Assembly: GCA_941918925.1 (NCBI GenBank) | Contig: OW799233.1 | Location: 178,281,235 to 178,345,234 of the forward strand | DNA length: 64,000 nucleotides | DNA from: Phyto melanocephala | Lineage: Eukaryota; Arthropoda; Insecta; Diptera; Rhinophoridae | Direction of reading: 5' to 3' | In this document: in pieces, positions 37,101 to 51,083 of the stretch | How the letters are laid out: each line of letters begins with the position of its first letter | How positions within the stretch are numbered: position 1 is the stretch's first letter | The notes under the pieces: generated by a model | The model's input: the letters and a program-made list of their open reading frames with translations, nothing else | Database searches by the model: none | Told to the model about the DNA's origin: nothing | Position numbers and translations under genes: made by a program

Positions 37101-39102
37101 CAAGTAAATTATTAAATAACGTAGACGAGTTTGTTTCTTAAAAATTTTACACAATACAATACAATTAATTTACTGGGAAAAAACATATTGCGAACAAATT
37201 TTTTTTTTTTTTTTGTATGCAAAGTCCCAGGTCTATGCAGATAAACCAAAAATTATCGAAAACTTGGAATCGAATATTTAACAAAATTTTATTTTATAAT
37301 AGTAAAATCAATTGTTAAAAGTATTTGTATATGATGTCAAGGTTTATATACTTTATTTTGACGCTGACCGTATATTTATGTATCATTACCTCGAAAAAAA
37401 TCACTATTGATATTAACCAAATTTGCGCTAACCTTTTTTATATTCGTATATCTATATATATAAAAGTGAAACTCTGTGTGTGTGTGTGTGTGTTAGCTAT
37501 AGACTCTGAAACTGTAAAACCGATCGGGCTCAAACTTTGGTAAGTTGGTGTACACATACCAGGGAGTGTTTATGGGTGAAAAAAAGTGGGCGGGGCCACG
37601 CCCATAAAAAATTAGTTATCAGTTTTAGCTACTTGCACTTGACCGATTTTTCTGAAACTTTGCACACATATCGAGCTGTCATGACTAAATAATTTCGTGA
37701 TAAGAAAAGTGGGCGTGGCCACGCCCCTAAAAAAGTTTTAATTTTGAGGTTCTTGCACTGGACCAAATTTTTCTGAAACTTTGCACACATATTGAGCTGT
37801 CATGACTTTATAATTTCGTGATTGAAAAAGTGGGCGGGACCACGCCCATAAAAAATTAGTTATCAGATTTAGCTACTTGCAATGGACCGAATTTTCTGAA
37901 ACTTTGCAAACATACTGAGCTGTCATGACTTTACACTTTCGTCATTAGAAAAGTGGGCAGTGCCACGCCCATTAAAAAAAAGGTATCATTTTGAGGTACT
38001 TTTACTGGAGCGATTTTTTTGAAACTTTGCACACATATTGAGTTGTCATGACTATACAGTTTCGTATTTAGAAAAGTGGGCAGTGCCATGCCCATAAAAA
38101 AAAGGTATCATTTTGAGGTACTTACACTGGACCGATTTTTCTGCAACTTTGCACACTTATTGAGCTGTCATGACTATACAGTTTCGTAATTAGAAAAGTG
38201 GGCAGTGCCACGCTCATAAAGAAAAAGTTTTTAGCCTTGCACTTGATATTCGATTAAAATTTAGAATGCGAATAAAATTCATGAAGGGGCGTAGCAACGC
38301 GCGCCGGGATTGGCTAGTTTAACAGTATAAAAGTGAAAAGTGAAAGTGCTATATTCGGTCGTGCGTAATCTTTGAAAGTATTAAAAATCGTGTAGATACT
38401 TATGTATGTCAAAATTAAAAAAAATTATCCATCATTTACTGTCTGAACCCTAAGATACGTCATTTTGTTTCGAATGATATCATGATTCATGAATTTAAAA
38501 TTGGTCATATTTAACTGTGTTCTAAATACTAGTAACGTACATTTTTGATATCCACATTTAAGGGGTTCATGGGAATATATTGGTAGTGGATTTATTTGAC
38601 CCATTCTAGATTTACAATTTTTCCAAGGCATATTGTATTCAACAGTGAAGAATATAAAAATTTAATTCGTAAGTTGTCTTGAAACCTTAAACCTTTCATT
38701 TTGTTTGTAAATTTTAGGAAATAATACTGAAACAGTTTTATTTTAGTGTGTATATCTGATCAGTTTTGAAACGATTTTTTTTTTGGTGTCAAATCGTTTC
38801 TAAATGTTAATCCTACTCAAAAAATAAATGAGAATGTTTGTATGTTTGGATATTTGTTACTGAATCACGCAAAAACGGCTGGACGAAACTAAATGAATGT
38901 TGTTTTATTTATATTTTCTAAGCGAATCTAGAACTCAATCACGCAAAAATGACTGAGTGGAATTAAATTTACTTAATACTAAGCCTACTTTTGTCCCGAT
39001 AACTACGCAGACCAAGTCGCGGACACAAGCTAGTTTTATAATAATTTTCAAATTATTTTTGTCTATGCGATTAATGACTCATTATTTAAAAACTTCCTAC
39101 AC

Positions 39103-39133
<31 letters not shown>

Positions 39134-42100
39134 TGTATGTATGTATGTATGTTTTTTTTCTGTTAAGTAGGTAGGTGCAAATCCATACGCCCTGCTGGAC
39201 TATCCTTTTGGATATTGCATCGCAGGGCAGGATAGGCCTAACCAGCCCTTATTGTACTCGTATGAGAAAGTTTTCTTTCTTCCTCTTCCTTTCTTAGTTC
39301 CATATGAATGTGCTTAACCATTTTGCATACCACGTCCCAATGCTCCTGTTTTCTTAGTAGAGTATCGATCATATTCTGTACATTCAGTTGATGTCCGATT
39401 AACTCATTTGTTCTTCGAGTGATTCATTAAACCGTGGGTAGTAAAATATTACGTGCTCAGGGTCTTCAGGGACAACGGGACACATGGGAGATTCCTCAAG
39501 TCCAAACCTATATAAGTAATTTCTAAAACCACAATGTCCAGATACGAATTGTGTTAGGTAGTAGTTTATCTCTCCGTGTTTTCTATTTATCTATGCCTCA
39601 ATATTTGGTATGAGTTTTTATGTCTACCTTCCTTTTATGGTTTCTTCCCATCGTGACTGCCCTAATCTCAGTGATGCATCTCTCTCTAGTTTACGTACTG
39701 CATTTGCAATCTGTTCTCCTCTTCCTTTACGTTCATAGAGACGTTTTGCTTCATCAACTAGGATGTATATAGGAATCATTCCCGCGATAACAAACGCTGC
39801 TTCATCAGAAACCGTTCAGAAGGCGCTACTTATGCATAATGCACACAGCCTATATGAATAGGAATTTCCTTGCTGCAGTTTTCGTATGTATGTATGTAAA
39901 TAATAACACATATGACTTTAATTATCTGTTAATTTTTGTGTGAAAAATATGGACAAGAACAAAGACAGTTGTATTTCTTTGCTTATATCTCAGCAGATAA
40001 TGAACCGATTTTGCTGATTTGTACATTTGCCATTTGAGGGGTATAATAATAATGTGAGTAAGGGCCGTTAACAATAAAAAAATTAACCTACAGTTAACAC
40101 TAAACTCAAAATTTAAACCTTGGTTAGCCAAAACCCATTAACACAAAGTTCAGTTAAATTTAACCGAGTACTATTTGGCGTTTAAGTTCTTAACTGGAAG
40201 AAAATATTTGATGTTTGAATTTAAATATGTATATTATATTTTTGCTATTTTCAAACAATTAAAAGATGCCTCTACGATTAAAAAGATTTACACATTCGTA
40301 TAATTTATATAAAGTAAATATTTCTTATGGTATGAAAAGAAAATATAACCACAGAAGTCGAATGGATTATTTTAATTTACCTGATGAGTTTTTAATGGGA
40401 TATCGTTTATCTAAGAGAATTGTTAAATTTATAGCAAAAATTATTTAAAAAAAACATTAAATTTATAATAAATTTATTAGCAGATGGGTGCACATCATTT
40501 CTTCTTCTTTTTGAAATTCATTCATAATAATTGATAACTACAAGCTAACTAACTCTTGCCTATTGTTAACGAACATTTTTAATTTATAGTAAAAACTTCA
40601 GCTTAAGTTTATTGAAAGTTAGTAAACTTCTACGTTAAATTTATTAAATAAATATTATGTTAATAGGCCTAAGTGAGTAAAATTAATTTACTCAATTCTC
40701 ACACAGTTGTACTTAATTTTTGTAATCTGGTATCTCTTAAAGGTCCATGACTGACTATCCTACAAAGTCGCGCGATTATGTCAAATAAAAATCTGATAGA
40801 GTTCTGTCCTACTTGAGATAATCGTAACAAAATGTGTGATTTAATGCCACACTGACATACAAAACAGATGCAAAAACAATTTTTTTGTACAGCTTGTTTA
40901 CAAAAAGCAACTCTAATCGCACAGAATCTACTATTTTATAAAAATTTCCAAAAGATTATCAAATCGGACACACTTGTCAAAAAATCTGTCGCACATATGA
41001 ATTTTTTGTCCACACTATCACACTTTCTGAACACACATACAATTTTTGACATATCGTACGACTAAATCTGATAGTCAGTCATGGCCTTAAGCAGTGTTTA
41101 GATTATAGGATTCTTAATCGGATTTTACATCTGGTAGAGCTGCAATCAGATAAAAATAGCTGTTTTTGTTTGTTGTGTGTAAAAATTTAAACTTGACAGA
41201 TGATATAACTTGTAGTATTATCTATACATCGCTTTATGTAGATGACGATAATTAAGACAGCTCTCATACGAACAAATTAAATTTTGCAAGCTCTAGTTAG
41301 GTGTAGGTGAGAGAAGAGAGACTGTAGTCCCACCCGATTCTCTTCAAGAGTTTGCAAACTTTTAATTGTGCCTGTGAAAGGAAAGGAAAGTTAAAAATTG
41401 TAAAGATACTAGGATGTAAAAAGACTTTCTTTAATTAGGCACTCAATAACATTACATACATACTTGACTTTTACTAACGATGTTACAGTTTTTTTTTTGT
41501 ATATTTATGCTGAAATAAATCCCATACAACATACAATTCATACAAGGGGGTTATAAATTCAATTACTATTTTTCTTTACATTTGACGTAAGAAATGAGCA
41601 TTGACATCAAACTAACGTATAATAAAAATTTTGTTTTCAAACTTCTTGCTATCGCTGTAATCAATTAAAAATAACACAAATCGATTGTATTTACTTGTGT
41701 TTACACATTAAACAAATTTCAAATTAAACTGCACAAGGTCGTTTTATTGAATGAAAGTGAGACTATTGACATTGTTTGGGTATATGCATATTAGCGAAGA
41801 TCTAGGCCAACTAAAATCAATTACTATATAGATATTTTCAAAATTTTAAATTGAAATGCAATAATTGACATCATCACTGCATGTGGAAATAAATTAAGCA
41901 ACGAGGTGTCCACGATTAAATAATATTTTAAATTTGTATATATTTTTATATGTGTGTATATGTATTAAAACTAGCTAAGTCCAGACCATATTGGTGTTGC
42001 TAACATAAATATAAAATATATCGATCCAGTAGTTTTCGAGAAAAATATGTGCAATCAAGAAATCGGGATTTTTAATAATTGTACTACAGCGCCACCTAGA

Positions 42101-45100
42101 GGGAACTTTATTTAAGGATTCTATTTTAATGCCAAAGCCACCTAAGTTATAAATATTAGTCGTTTTGGTCATGGTATAATTACACAAGGTGATAACGCGG
42201 AGAGTGAGTACTTCTTGTCTCTATTTTTATACCCTTCACAGTGAGTGTTAGGGTTTATCTGTGGCTTGGAGCTAAAAGGGCCAATGTCACTTTTTTGCGC
42301 TTTTGAGTTAATCATTGCATTAGATTTGTTTTCTTGCTCTATTTCATTATGGTAAAACAGCTAAAGTCATACTTAACCCAGAACAGCTTCATAAATAAAA
42401 TGCTGGCCAATGTCACTATGAAAGCATCTATAAAAGTTAAAGTTCAATTCCAATTTTCTCAAAAGTAAATATTTTGACATTGGCCCTTTTAGCTCCAAGC
42501 CACAGATATATAGGTTTGTCATTCCGTGTGAAATTTCTACAACTTTCATTTGCGACCCCATATGGTATATATTTTCTGAAAGCTTATGAATAGGGGAGTC
42601 AATGAGGCATTGCCCGTCTGTCCGTGTGTATGTTGAAATCAACTTTTTGAAGGCCCATTTATAAGACCCGTGTAAGGTACCAAAAAGATCAAAAATATTC
42701 GGAAGCAGATTGAAAGTCAGAAAAATCGCTCTTTTCACACCAATACAAACCGGATGAACATAAGTTTGGATCCCAGTTAAGACAAAAAATTTGTTTTTTT
42801 TCAATTTATAAATTTAAGCGGATAAAGATAATGAAACATAATGAACATAGCACTCTTACTTGTTTTATATATGGAGTTTGACAGTTATTGGTGCTGAAAT
42901 CTCTTTTTTATATAAGGAGTTTGAAAAACCTTGAAACACAAAAAAATAATCAGCAGGGCTGGCACCGCTACCTGCATAAGTGTACCCTGGATTCGGTTTA
43001 AAAATATAAAAGAAGAGAAAAATAAAATACATAAATAAATAGCTAATAATAAAAAAACACATAATTGTTAGTTTTTATTTATTACAAGGACCTCATGCCG
43101 AATAATCACCGCAATTAAAAAAAATATAAATTTTTTCGACTTTATTTAGGGACGAACCATGTTATTATTTTTTGTAACTTTTAATTCAAACACACATGTT
43201 TATTTAATATGACAACTGCAACATAGGATGCATGCAACTTGCTACTCAATTTTCCTTTCAATCTCACGTCGTCAAGTCAACAACTAAAAATACTGGCATA
43301 TGTCAATATCATTGTTATTCATCAATTCTAAGGGCCATAATCTGAACACGAAATTTCTAGGATGTATAAAGACTTTTTTTAATTAAGCACTCAATAACAT
43401 TACATACATACTTGACTTTTACTAACGATGTTACAGTTTTTTTTTTGTATATTTATGCTGAAATAAATCCCATACAACATACAATTCATACAAGGGGGTT
43501 ATAAATTCAATTACTATTTTTCTTTACATTTGACGTAAGAAATGAGCATTGACATCAAACTTACGTATAATAAAAATTGTGTTTTCAAACTTCTTGCTAT
43601 CGCTGTAATCAATTAAAAATAACACAAATCGATTGTATTTACTTGTGTTTACACATTAAACAAATTTCAAATTAAACTGCACAAGGTCGTTTCATTGAAT
43701 GAAAGTGAGACCATTGACATTGTTTGGGTATATGCATATTAGCGAAGATCTAGGCCAACTTAAATCAATTACTGTATAGATATTTTCAAAATTTTAAATT
43801 GAAATGCAATAATTGACATCATCACTGCATGTGGAAATAAATTAAGCAACGAGGTGTTCACGATTAAATAATATTTTAAATTTGTATATATTTTTATATG
43901 TATGTATATGTATTAAAACTAGCTAAGTCCAGACCATATTGGTGTTGCTAACATAAATATAAAATATATCGATCCAGTAGTTTTCGAGAAAAATTTGTGC
44001 AATCAAAAAAACGAGATTTTTAATTATTATACTACAGCGCCACCTAGAGGGAACTTTATTTAATGATTCTTTTTTAATGCCAAAGCCACCTAAGTTGTAA
44101 ATATTAGTCGTTTTGGTCATGGTATAATAACACAAGGTGATAGCGCCCTTCACAGTGAGTGTAAGGGTATATATAGGTGTGTCATTCCGTGTGAAATTTC
44201 TTCAATTTTCATTGGCGACAGAATAAAGTATATATTTTCTAAAAGCTTTTTAATAGGGGAGTCAACTAAGCATTGTCCTTCTGTCAGTCTGTCTGTCCAT
44301 ATGTATTTTTAAATCATCTTTTTTAAGCCCCAGACATTTCCAAGACCCGTGTAAGGTACCGAAACATCAGAAATATTCGGGAGAAGATCGGTATTGAAAA
44401 TCAGAAAAATCGCTTTATAAGCAACTAAAATATGATGAAAAACCTAGACCAACCCGTCTTTTCGCACCAATACAAACTGGATGAATCCCAGTTAAGACAA
44501 AAAATTTGTTTTTTTCAATTTATAAATTTACACTGGGATGTTTTTAAGCGGATAAAGCCATTATAAAGATAATGAAACGTAATGAATATAGCACTCTTAC
44601 TTGTTTTATATATGGAGTTTGACAATTATTGGCTCTGAAATCTCTTTTTTATATAAGGAGTTTGAAAAATCTCCAGACACAAAAAAATAATCAGCAGGAC
44701 TGGCACCGCTACCTGCATAAGTGTACTCTGGATTCGGTTTAAAAATATAAAAGAAGAGACAAATAAAATACATAAATAAATAGCTAATAATAAAAAAACA
44801 CATAATTGTTAGTTGTTATTTATTACAAGGACCTCATGCCGAACAATCACCACAATTAAAAAAAATATGAATTTATTCGATTTTATTTAGGGATGAATCA
44901 TGTTAGTATTTTTTGTAACTTTTAATTCAAACACACATGTTTATTTAATATGACAACTGCAACATAGAATGCATGCAACTTGCTACTCAATTTTCCTTTC
45001 AAGTTAACGTCGTCAAGTCAACAACTAAAAATGCTGGCATATGTCAATATCATTGTTATTCATCAATTCTAAGGGCCATAATCTAAACACGAAATTTCAT

Positions 45101-48100
45101 TAAAATTTATTGTGATCAGCTCTTAAACTTGACCTTAAAATTGCTTAATTGCTTAAAGGCTTAAACGACATATTCAAATCAATTGGCTGTTCAGTTTATA
45201 AAAATATACGTTTTTTTTCCAGTAAAAAAAATATGTAAGTGTATTGCAACAACGTGTAACCCCCAAGTAAAGGTTTTAATGGTTGTGCATATTAATTGAT
45301 TAATAAAACAAATATTTAAGAAAATATTGTAAATAAATAATTATTAAATGTATTTTTGTTTCATTAAGTGGGTGGAGAGTGTGGCCCTTAAAAAAAGGTT
45401 ACCCAATTATCCTTTAAAAACTGAAACACCACTAATTTTATTAAAGTTACTTTTGGAAATTGTTCAATTAAGTGTAAGGCCATTGTTTATTAATTGAATT
45501 TGTAAGAACATTAACACGAAATGTTTGCCTTCAGGTTGTTTAAAATGTTTTTAATGTGAGAAGTTCAATTTAAAATGTGCATTGAATTGCTGTAACATCT
45601 GTTTTAGCCGGCGGTTTGCCAAAATATTTGAATTTAAAAATTCATTACTTTCTATGGCCTGTTAAAAGATATTTAGTTGGAGAAACAAATAGATACGAAT
45701 TAATACTTTTCCAAACTTTAAATTTAAATTTATTATAAATTTTCTTCATGTCATTGATACAAAACAATACCTTGTAAACAGATATAAAAATTGCAAAATT
45801 AAAATAAAAATCAGTTAAAAGCTCCTAAAATACTTAACGTATGTTAAAAATTGAAAACTGCTCCACTTGAGTACCGAATGGAACAAGGCTTATAGACACC
45901 ACAAATTTCAGCTAAGCTATCAGTTAAAAATAGCAACGGGTTCTATGTGCTTCGGCCATTAGTACTTCAGAAATCGTAAGGAGTTTTTAAAGAAGTGTAT
46001 ATGGTCCAGCATATACTTCACATCAGTTGAAGTTAAAGAGTCAGCTGACTATTTTTTTTTGCTTATTTTCTTCTCTAACTTCCATCTGTCAAAGTTTATT
46101 TACATAATATTAAAATAAACGGTTTTAATATTTAAAAATTCTATACTTTCCATATAGTGGTATTGCGTGCCGTCTCCATATTTGCCCACAATGACCAAAA
46201 TCCCTCACAGAAATTTCATATGAAAAATATCAATTTTCAAATATTTTTTTAAAACTTCACAAAACCAATTCAGGAATTCTAGTTCCATAATGTGGTAGCA
46301 ATGGCCCTTGGCTATACTTTCCATATAGTGGTATTGCGTGCCGTCTCCATATTTACCCACAATGACCAAAATCCCTCACAGAAATTTCATATGAAAAAAT
46401 ATAAATTTTCAAACATTTTTTAAAAACTTCACAAAATCAATTCAGGAATTCCACATCCATAGTGTGGTAGTAATGGTCTCTGGCTATACTTTCCACATAG
46501 TGGTATATTGTGCCAACTTTGTATATCCGAAAAAAGATAAATATTTTATTCAAAAAACACTCTTTATAAATGTGTTATTATTTTCACCTAAAAAATATTA
46601 TATTAAATATTTTTCATCATTTCTTGCTTCATAGGTGTGTGCTATAAATTCAGTTTTTTTTTTTTTTGGAAAATTCCTATATAAAAATATCTTTAAATAT
46701 AAAAAACAACTAAATTTAGAGTAATAACATTAGTTCTGTTAAGTAGTTAACATAGCTCTGTTAACTTATTAGGTTTGTGTCTAGGGTTTCAATTCTACAG
46801 GTCCAATTTTTAACCACTTTTTCGAGCATATGGGGCCGTATGTCGGCAATAACGCCACGAATGTTGGCTTCCAATTCCCCTAACGTTTCTGGTTTGTTGG
46901 CGTAGACGAGCGACTTCACATATCCCCAAAGAAAATAATCCAATGGTGTCAAATCACACGATCTTGGTGGCCAATTGACAGGTCCATTCCGCGAAATTAT
47001 GCGCTCATCGAATGTTTCCTTCAATAAATCGATTGTGGCGTGCGCTGTGTGGCATGTAGCGCTTTAATTCTTGCACAAGCTGGATCTTGTAAGGTCGCAA
47101 GCCAAGATCTTTGCGCAAAATCTTCCATAAAGTTGATGGACAAAGCTCCAATTGCTGTTCACGGTGGCGAATCGATTCATTCGGGTCCTCTTCAACACTT
47201 TGCTCTACAGCGACAATTGTTTCTTCGGTGCTCACTGTTCGACGTCTCTGCGGATGCGTATTATCACATAGAGTCAATGTAGTGCGAAAACGATCCATGG
47301 TTAACCGAATTAATTGCTCTGATGGACGATTACGTCGACCATAAAATGGACGGAGCTTGCGGTAAACTTCGCGAACTGAACCGTTATTTTCGAAATAAAT
47401 TTGCACGATTTGCAAGCGTTGTTCTTTTGTCAACCTGTTCATGATGAAATGGCAAACCAAACTGAACATAAATGACATTAGAGTTGCCAGATTTGACCAC
47501 AAAATGCCAGTTTTATCTCTATTCAAAAAACAAACCTGTAAAAAAAACACCCGGTACTTATTAGAATGTACTTATTAGAATGGAATGTAGTTCATTACAA
47601 TATTCATATAAACACATGATCTCCAATGACACGCTAATGTTAAAATCATTAGTGTTTTCACCTAAATATAATCACTTCGACACCAGTTGAACCACTGTAA
47701 ATTCACTTTTTGTAACAGATTTTTTTTGCTGGGCATAGAAATATTTTTCTCCAAAAATCGACTGAGAAACATAGGAGAAAAATTTACTGTTTTATTTTTG
47801 CCTATGGGTTGTTATTTTTTGTAAAAATATATCTGGATATTAAAATATATTTTCCAATCTAGAAAATATCTACAAAATATTTAGAAACTAGATAAACCCG
47901 TTTAAAACTCAAAACAGCTTCTTCAGTAATCCAACAAATAAATAAAAAACATTTTTTATTAAAGAATAAAAAAACTAAAACAATTTAAAAATCTATTTAA
48001 AAAAAAATTTTTATTAGCTAAAAGTTTTATGAAGATTTATGCATGTGCCTAAGAAAAGAAATCACATTTTCTAATCAACCCACTAAAAAACAAAAGTTTT

Positions 48101-51051
48101 AAATATATGTATATCATTAAAAATGGTTTTTCGTGTTTTTTATTAAAAAAATCAAAATAGAAAAACTACATAAAAGTGCTTTAAAAATAGATTAATTTGT
48201 TACCCTTCATAGTGAGTAGAAAAGGTGTGTATGTGTATAAGGTTGTCATTCGGTTTGTTACTTCCAAAATATTCATTCGTATACGACAACATAAAAATAT
48301 AAATTTTTAAATTGATTAAATGTCCAGCCGTGCTTCTGTTGGTCTATGTGAAGCCGCAATATGTCTAATGGACTTGTTTGGTATAAAGAACGTCGACTAA
48401 AGGCATATTTATTCATCAGGTAATCGCAGTTCGGAGAGGATTTTTTAGCTTATTTTTTTGTATATTAAAGCATATGAGAGCAATTTTTTTTGTATATGGA
48501 TTTTGACAGATAAAGTTTAAAATGAGTGACGAAAAAATAATCAGCTGATAAATCACGACTACCTGATGAATAAATTTTACTTGCTACAACTGACTATATA
48601 ATTTTTTTAATATTTTTTTTATTTGAACCTGTTTATTCGATTCTAATTTTCTAATTTTTTCGTTTATGAAGAAATTAAATTTTTAATTTGTGTAGAATAC
48701 ACACTGAAAAATTAAGTTATTAGCGACACCAGACGAGTGGAATGCATTTCCGTAACCAGCTACGATTTCATCATCAGCACTCTTTAATCGTTATTTCAGT
48801 GTTGGTTGCTATTTGACTTACAAGTTGTTAGGAAGTAGAAAATGATTAGTGTATTCATATTTGCCATCATATGTGAGTGAGAGCGAAATTTACTACTTAA
48901 GCTGTTTTCTGTTGTTATTCTTCTTATTATTTTTAATAATAATTTTGTTGTTATAATTTTTTGCTATATTTTTATTAAAATTTTCGCACAACAATTTATT
49001 TAACTCAGTCCCCAGATATCCTTCCATTTTGTCAAATGGCTTTTAAAAGACATTCTTAGACCAATAGATCCAGGTCAAATTTTCTAAACACGGAAATAAC
49101 TTTTGGATATACTTGCAGTTTTTTATTGTCGGCCATTGTTTCCGTTGGCTAGTGCGTTAACCTGGTGCCAAACTGAAGGCAACCAAACGAGCCACAAGCT
49201 GCGAATAGAGAACGGCCTTTTTATATAAAGGTTGGCTGCGAATAAGTGTTTCTTTTTCTACAAATAAGCAGCCCCGGACAGTCAGCGGATGTTTACCTTG
49301 TTGGCAACATGGACAAGGTGAGTAAGTGCCACCTTTTAATTTGTACTCCCCGAATCTGGTATACCCCAAACTTCACAGTACCTGTTTGTCTAATTGTTGC
49401 GACTGCAATCGAACGTCTGTACTTATATTAAACGGTTCGCTATATAAACGTGGAATATGTACAGTCAGTCTGATGGCTAAGATGGCAGCCCAATAATCAG
49501 ACTAGGATGCAGTAGACCATAGATGCCCAAAAATGTTTTGCAGCCGTATTGGTGAGAGAATTTTAAAGTACAGTGCTTTGGAAGAGTAAGCCCACAGATT
49601 TTTATCAAAATTTAGTCACAAAAATTGGTTTGGTATTTAATAACATAAAACAATGCAGTTCACACTGAATTCGCTATTTTTTAGTTAAAAGAACAAATAA
49701 GCGTTAAGATTTCTATTAAAATTTGATACAAAAAAATTTTTTTGGGTAAAAAAAAACTAATGCAAATGCAGTAAACACTGAATTTATAATTTTTTTACAG
49801 TTTTTAATTTGACTTTTTAACAACAAAATATTTTTCTAATTTTATCATAATTTTTTTACGCACTGTATTTGAATAAATATCAACACAGCCGCTAAGCATG
49901 TGCACTCGTCACTGTCTCATGGACGACTAAATTAAAGAGCATAAAAATAAAAGAGGTGGGATTTTAAACAATTGTTTAATGAAATGGGCACCTATGGAGT
50001 AGACTAATCATTTGCTCATCCGACATATTATGATTAACGAAACCTATCCGATCTAACGTTGACGGCATTTAGCATAAAATCAAGAACGCGATTTTGATCC
50101 TGGACCATCACGCCAAGTACAGCTCTGCAAAGAAGCACAACTTTCTATTTGTAGCAATTTGCGAAATTCGTTGGCTTGGAGTGGGTAAGCACATCTGATG
50201 GTATTACCTTTTCATACTCGGGTAATTTTGAGGCCTTATGATCCTTATGGGATCACTGAAAACAGATATGTACATGTATTTATTTATAGTTTTGACGCTT
50301 GTGTCTCATAAATACAGTAAAATTGGCAATTAAACTTTTGAGATAAAAACAAAAACAATTTTGGTTTTTTCAGCTTAATTTTTTACACGAAACTCAGCTT
50401 TTTAGTAACAACAATGCAACAACAAATAACTTACTAAAGGTTGCCGTTATATGTGTATTAGTGTGCAGAATACGCATTTGAAGGATTCACAAGCCTGCTG
50501 TATATTGTTACAATGTCGTTATATTTTATAATTTAAAATGATTTACAAATATTTTTGTTCTTTAATGTACAATTTTTAATCATTTAAAAAATTATGACAA
50601 GATGATTTAATGGTAAAATATTAGTTTCGTAAATCCACTAATTAAAACAATAATAAATTTAATATTTGCAATTTTGTGTCAAGTAATAGGTCATTTAAGA
50701 TTCGTCACAAACGAACATATCATTCTAACTTGGCAAATATTTATTTAAAAATACTCAAGTTAATTTTTGTTACAAAAACTAATTGAATGATGATTAAGGT
50801 CAATGTCAGTGATGAATACAAAAACGATGAAATAAAAAAAAAGAAAAGAAAATTTAGAAATCTGTACGTATGAAAATCAAAGAAATGGTTAAAACTTCCT
50901 CTGACCAAATCAAGCGTAACCACATTTTTATTGAAAAACGTTTAAGAAATTGTTTTTTTTTTGCATCAAAGCAAATTGATGATGTTTTGTTTTAATTAAA
51001 AGCAAATGTGTGCTTTTGGAAAAATATTGAAAAAAAAAACATATATGTATG

Positions 51052-51083
<32 letters not shown>

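Larger units (their letters stand above)
41409..43356. repeat. Segmental tandem duplication, unit 1
   Basis: Begins CTAGGATGTAAAAAGACTTT and is repeated head to tail from 43357 (CTAGGATGTATAAAGACTTT). The offset is 1948 bp at the left. Similarity runs through the whole unit, including a mini-me copy. Differences are point changes plus a 249-bp MITE present only in this unit and a roughly 45-bp segment present only in unit 2. Confidence 0.85.

Noticed and set aside
42373..42804. 143-codon minus-strand frame
   Set aside because: Spans a MITE and a mini-me copy; not conserved in the sister duplication unit.
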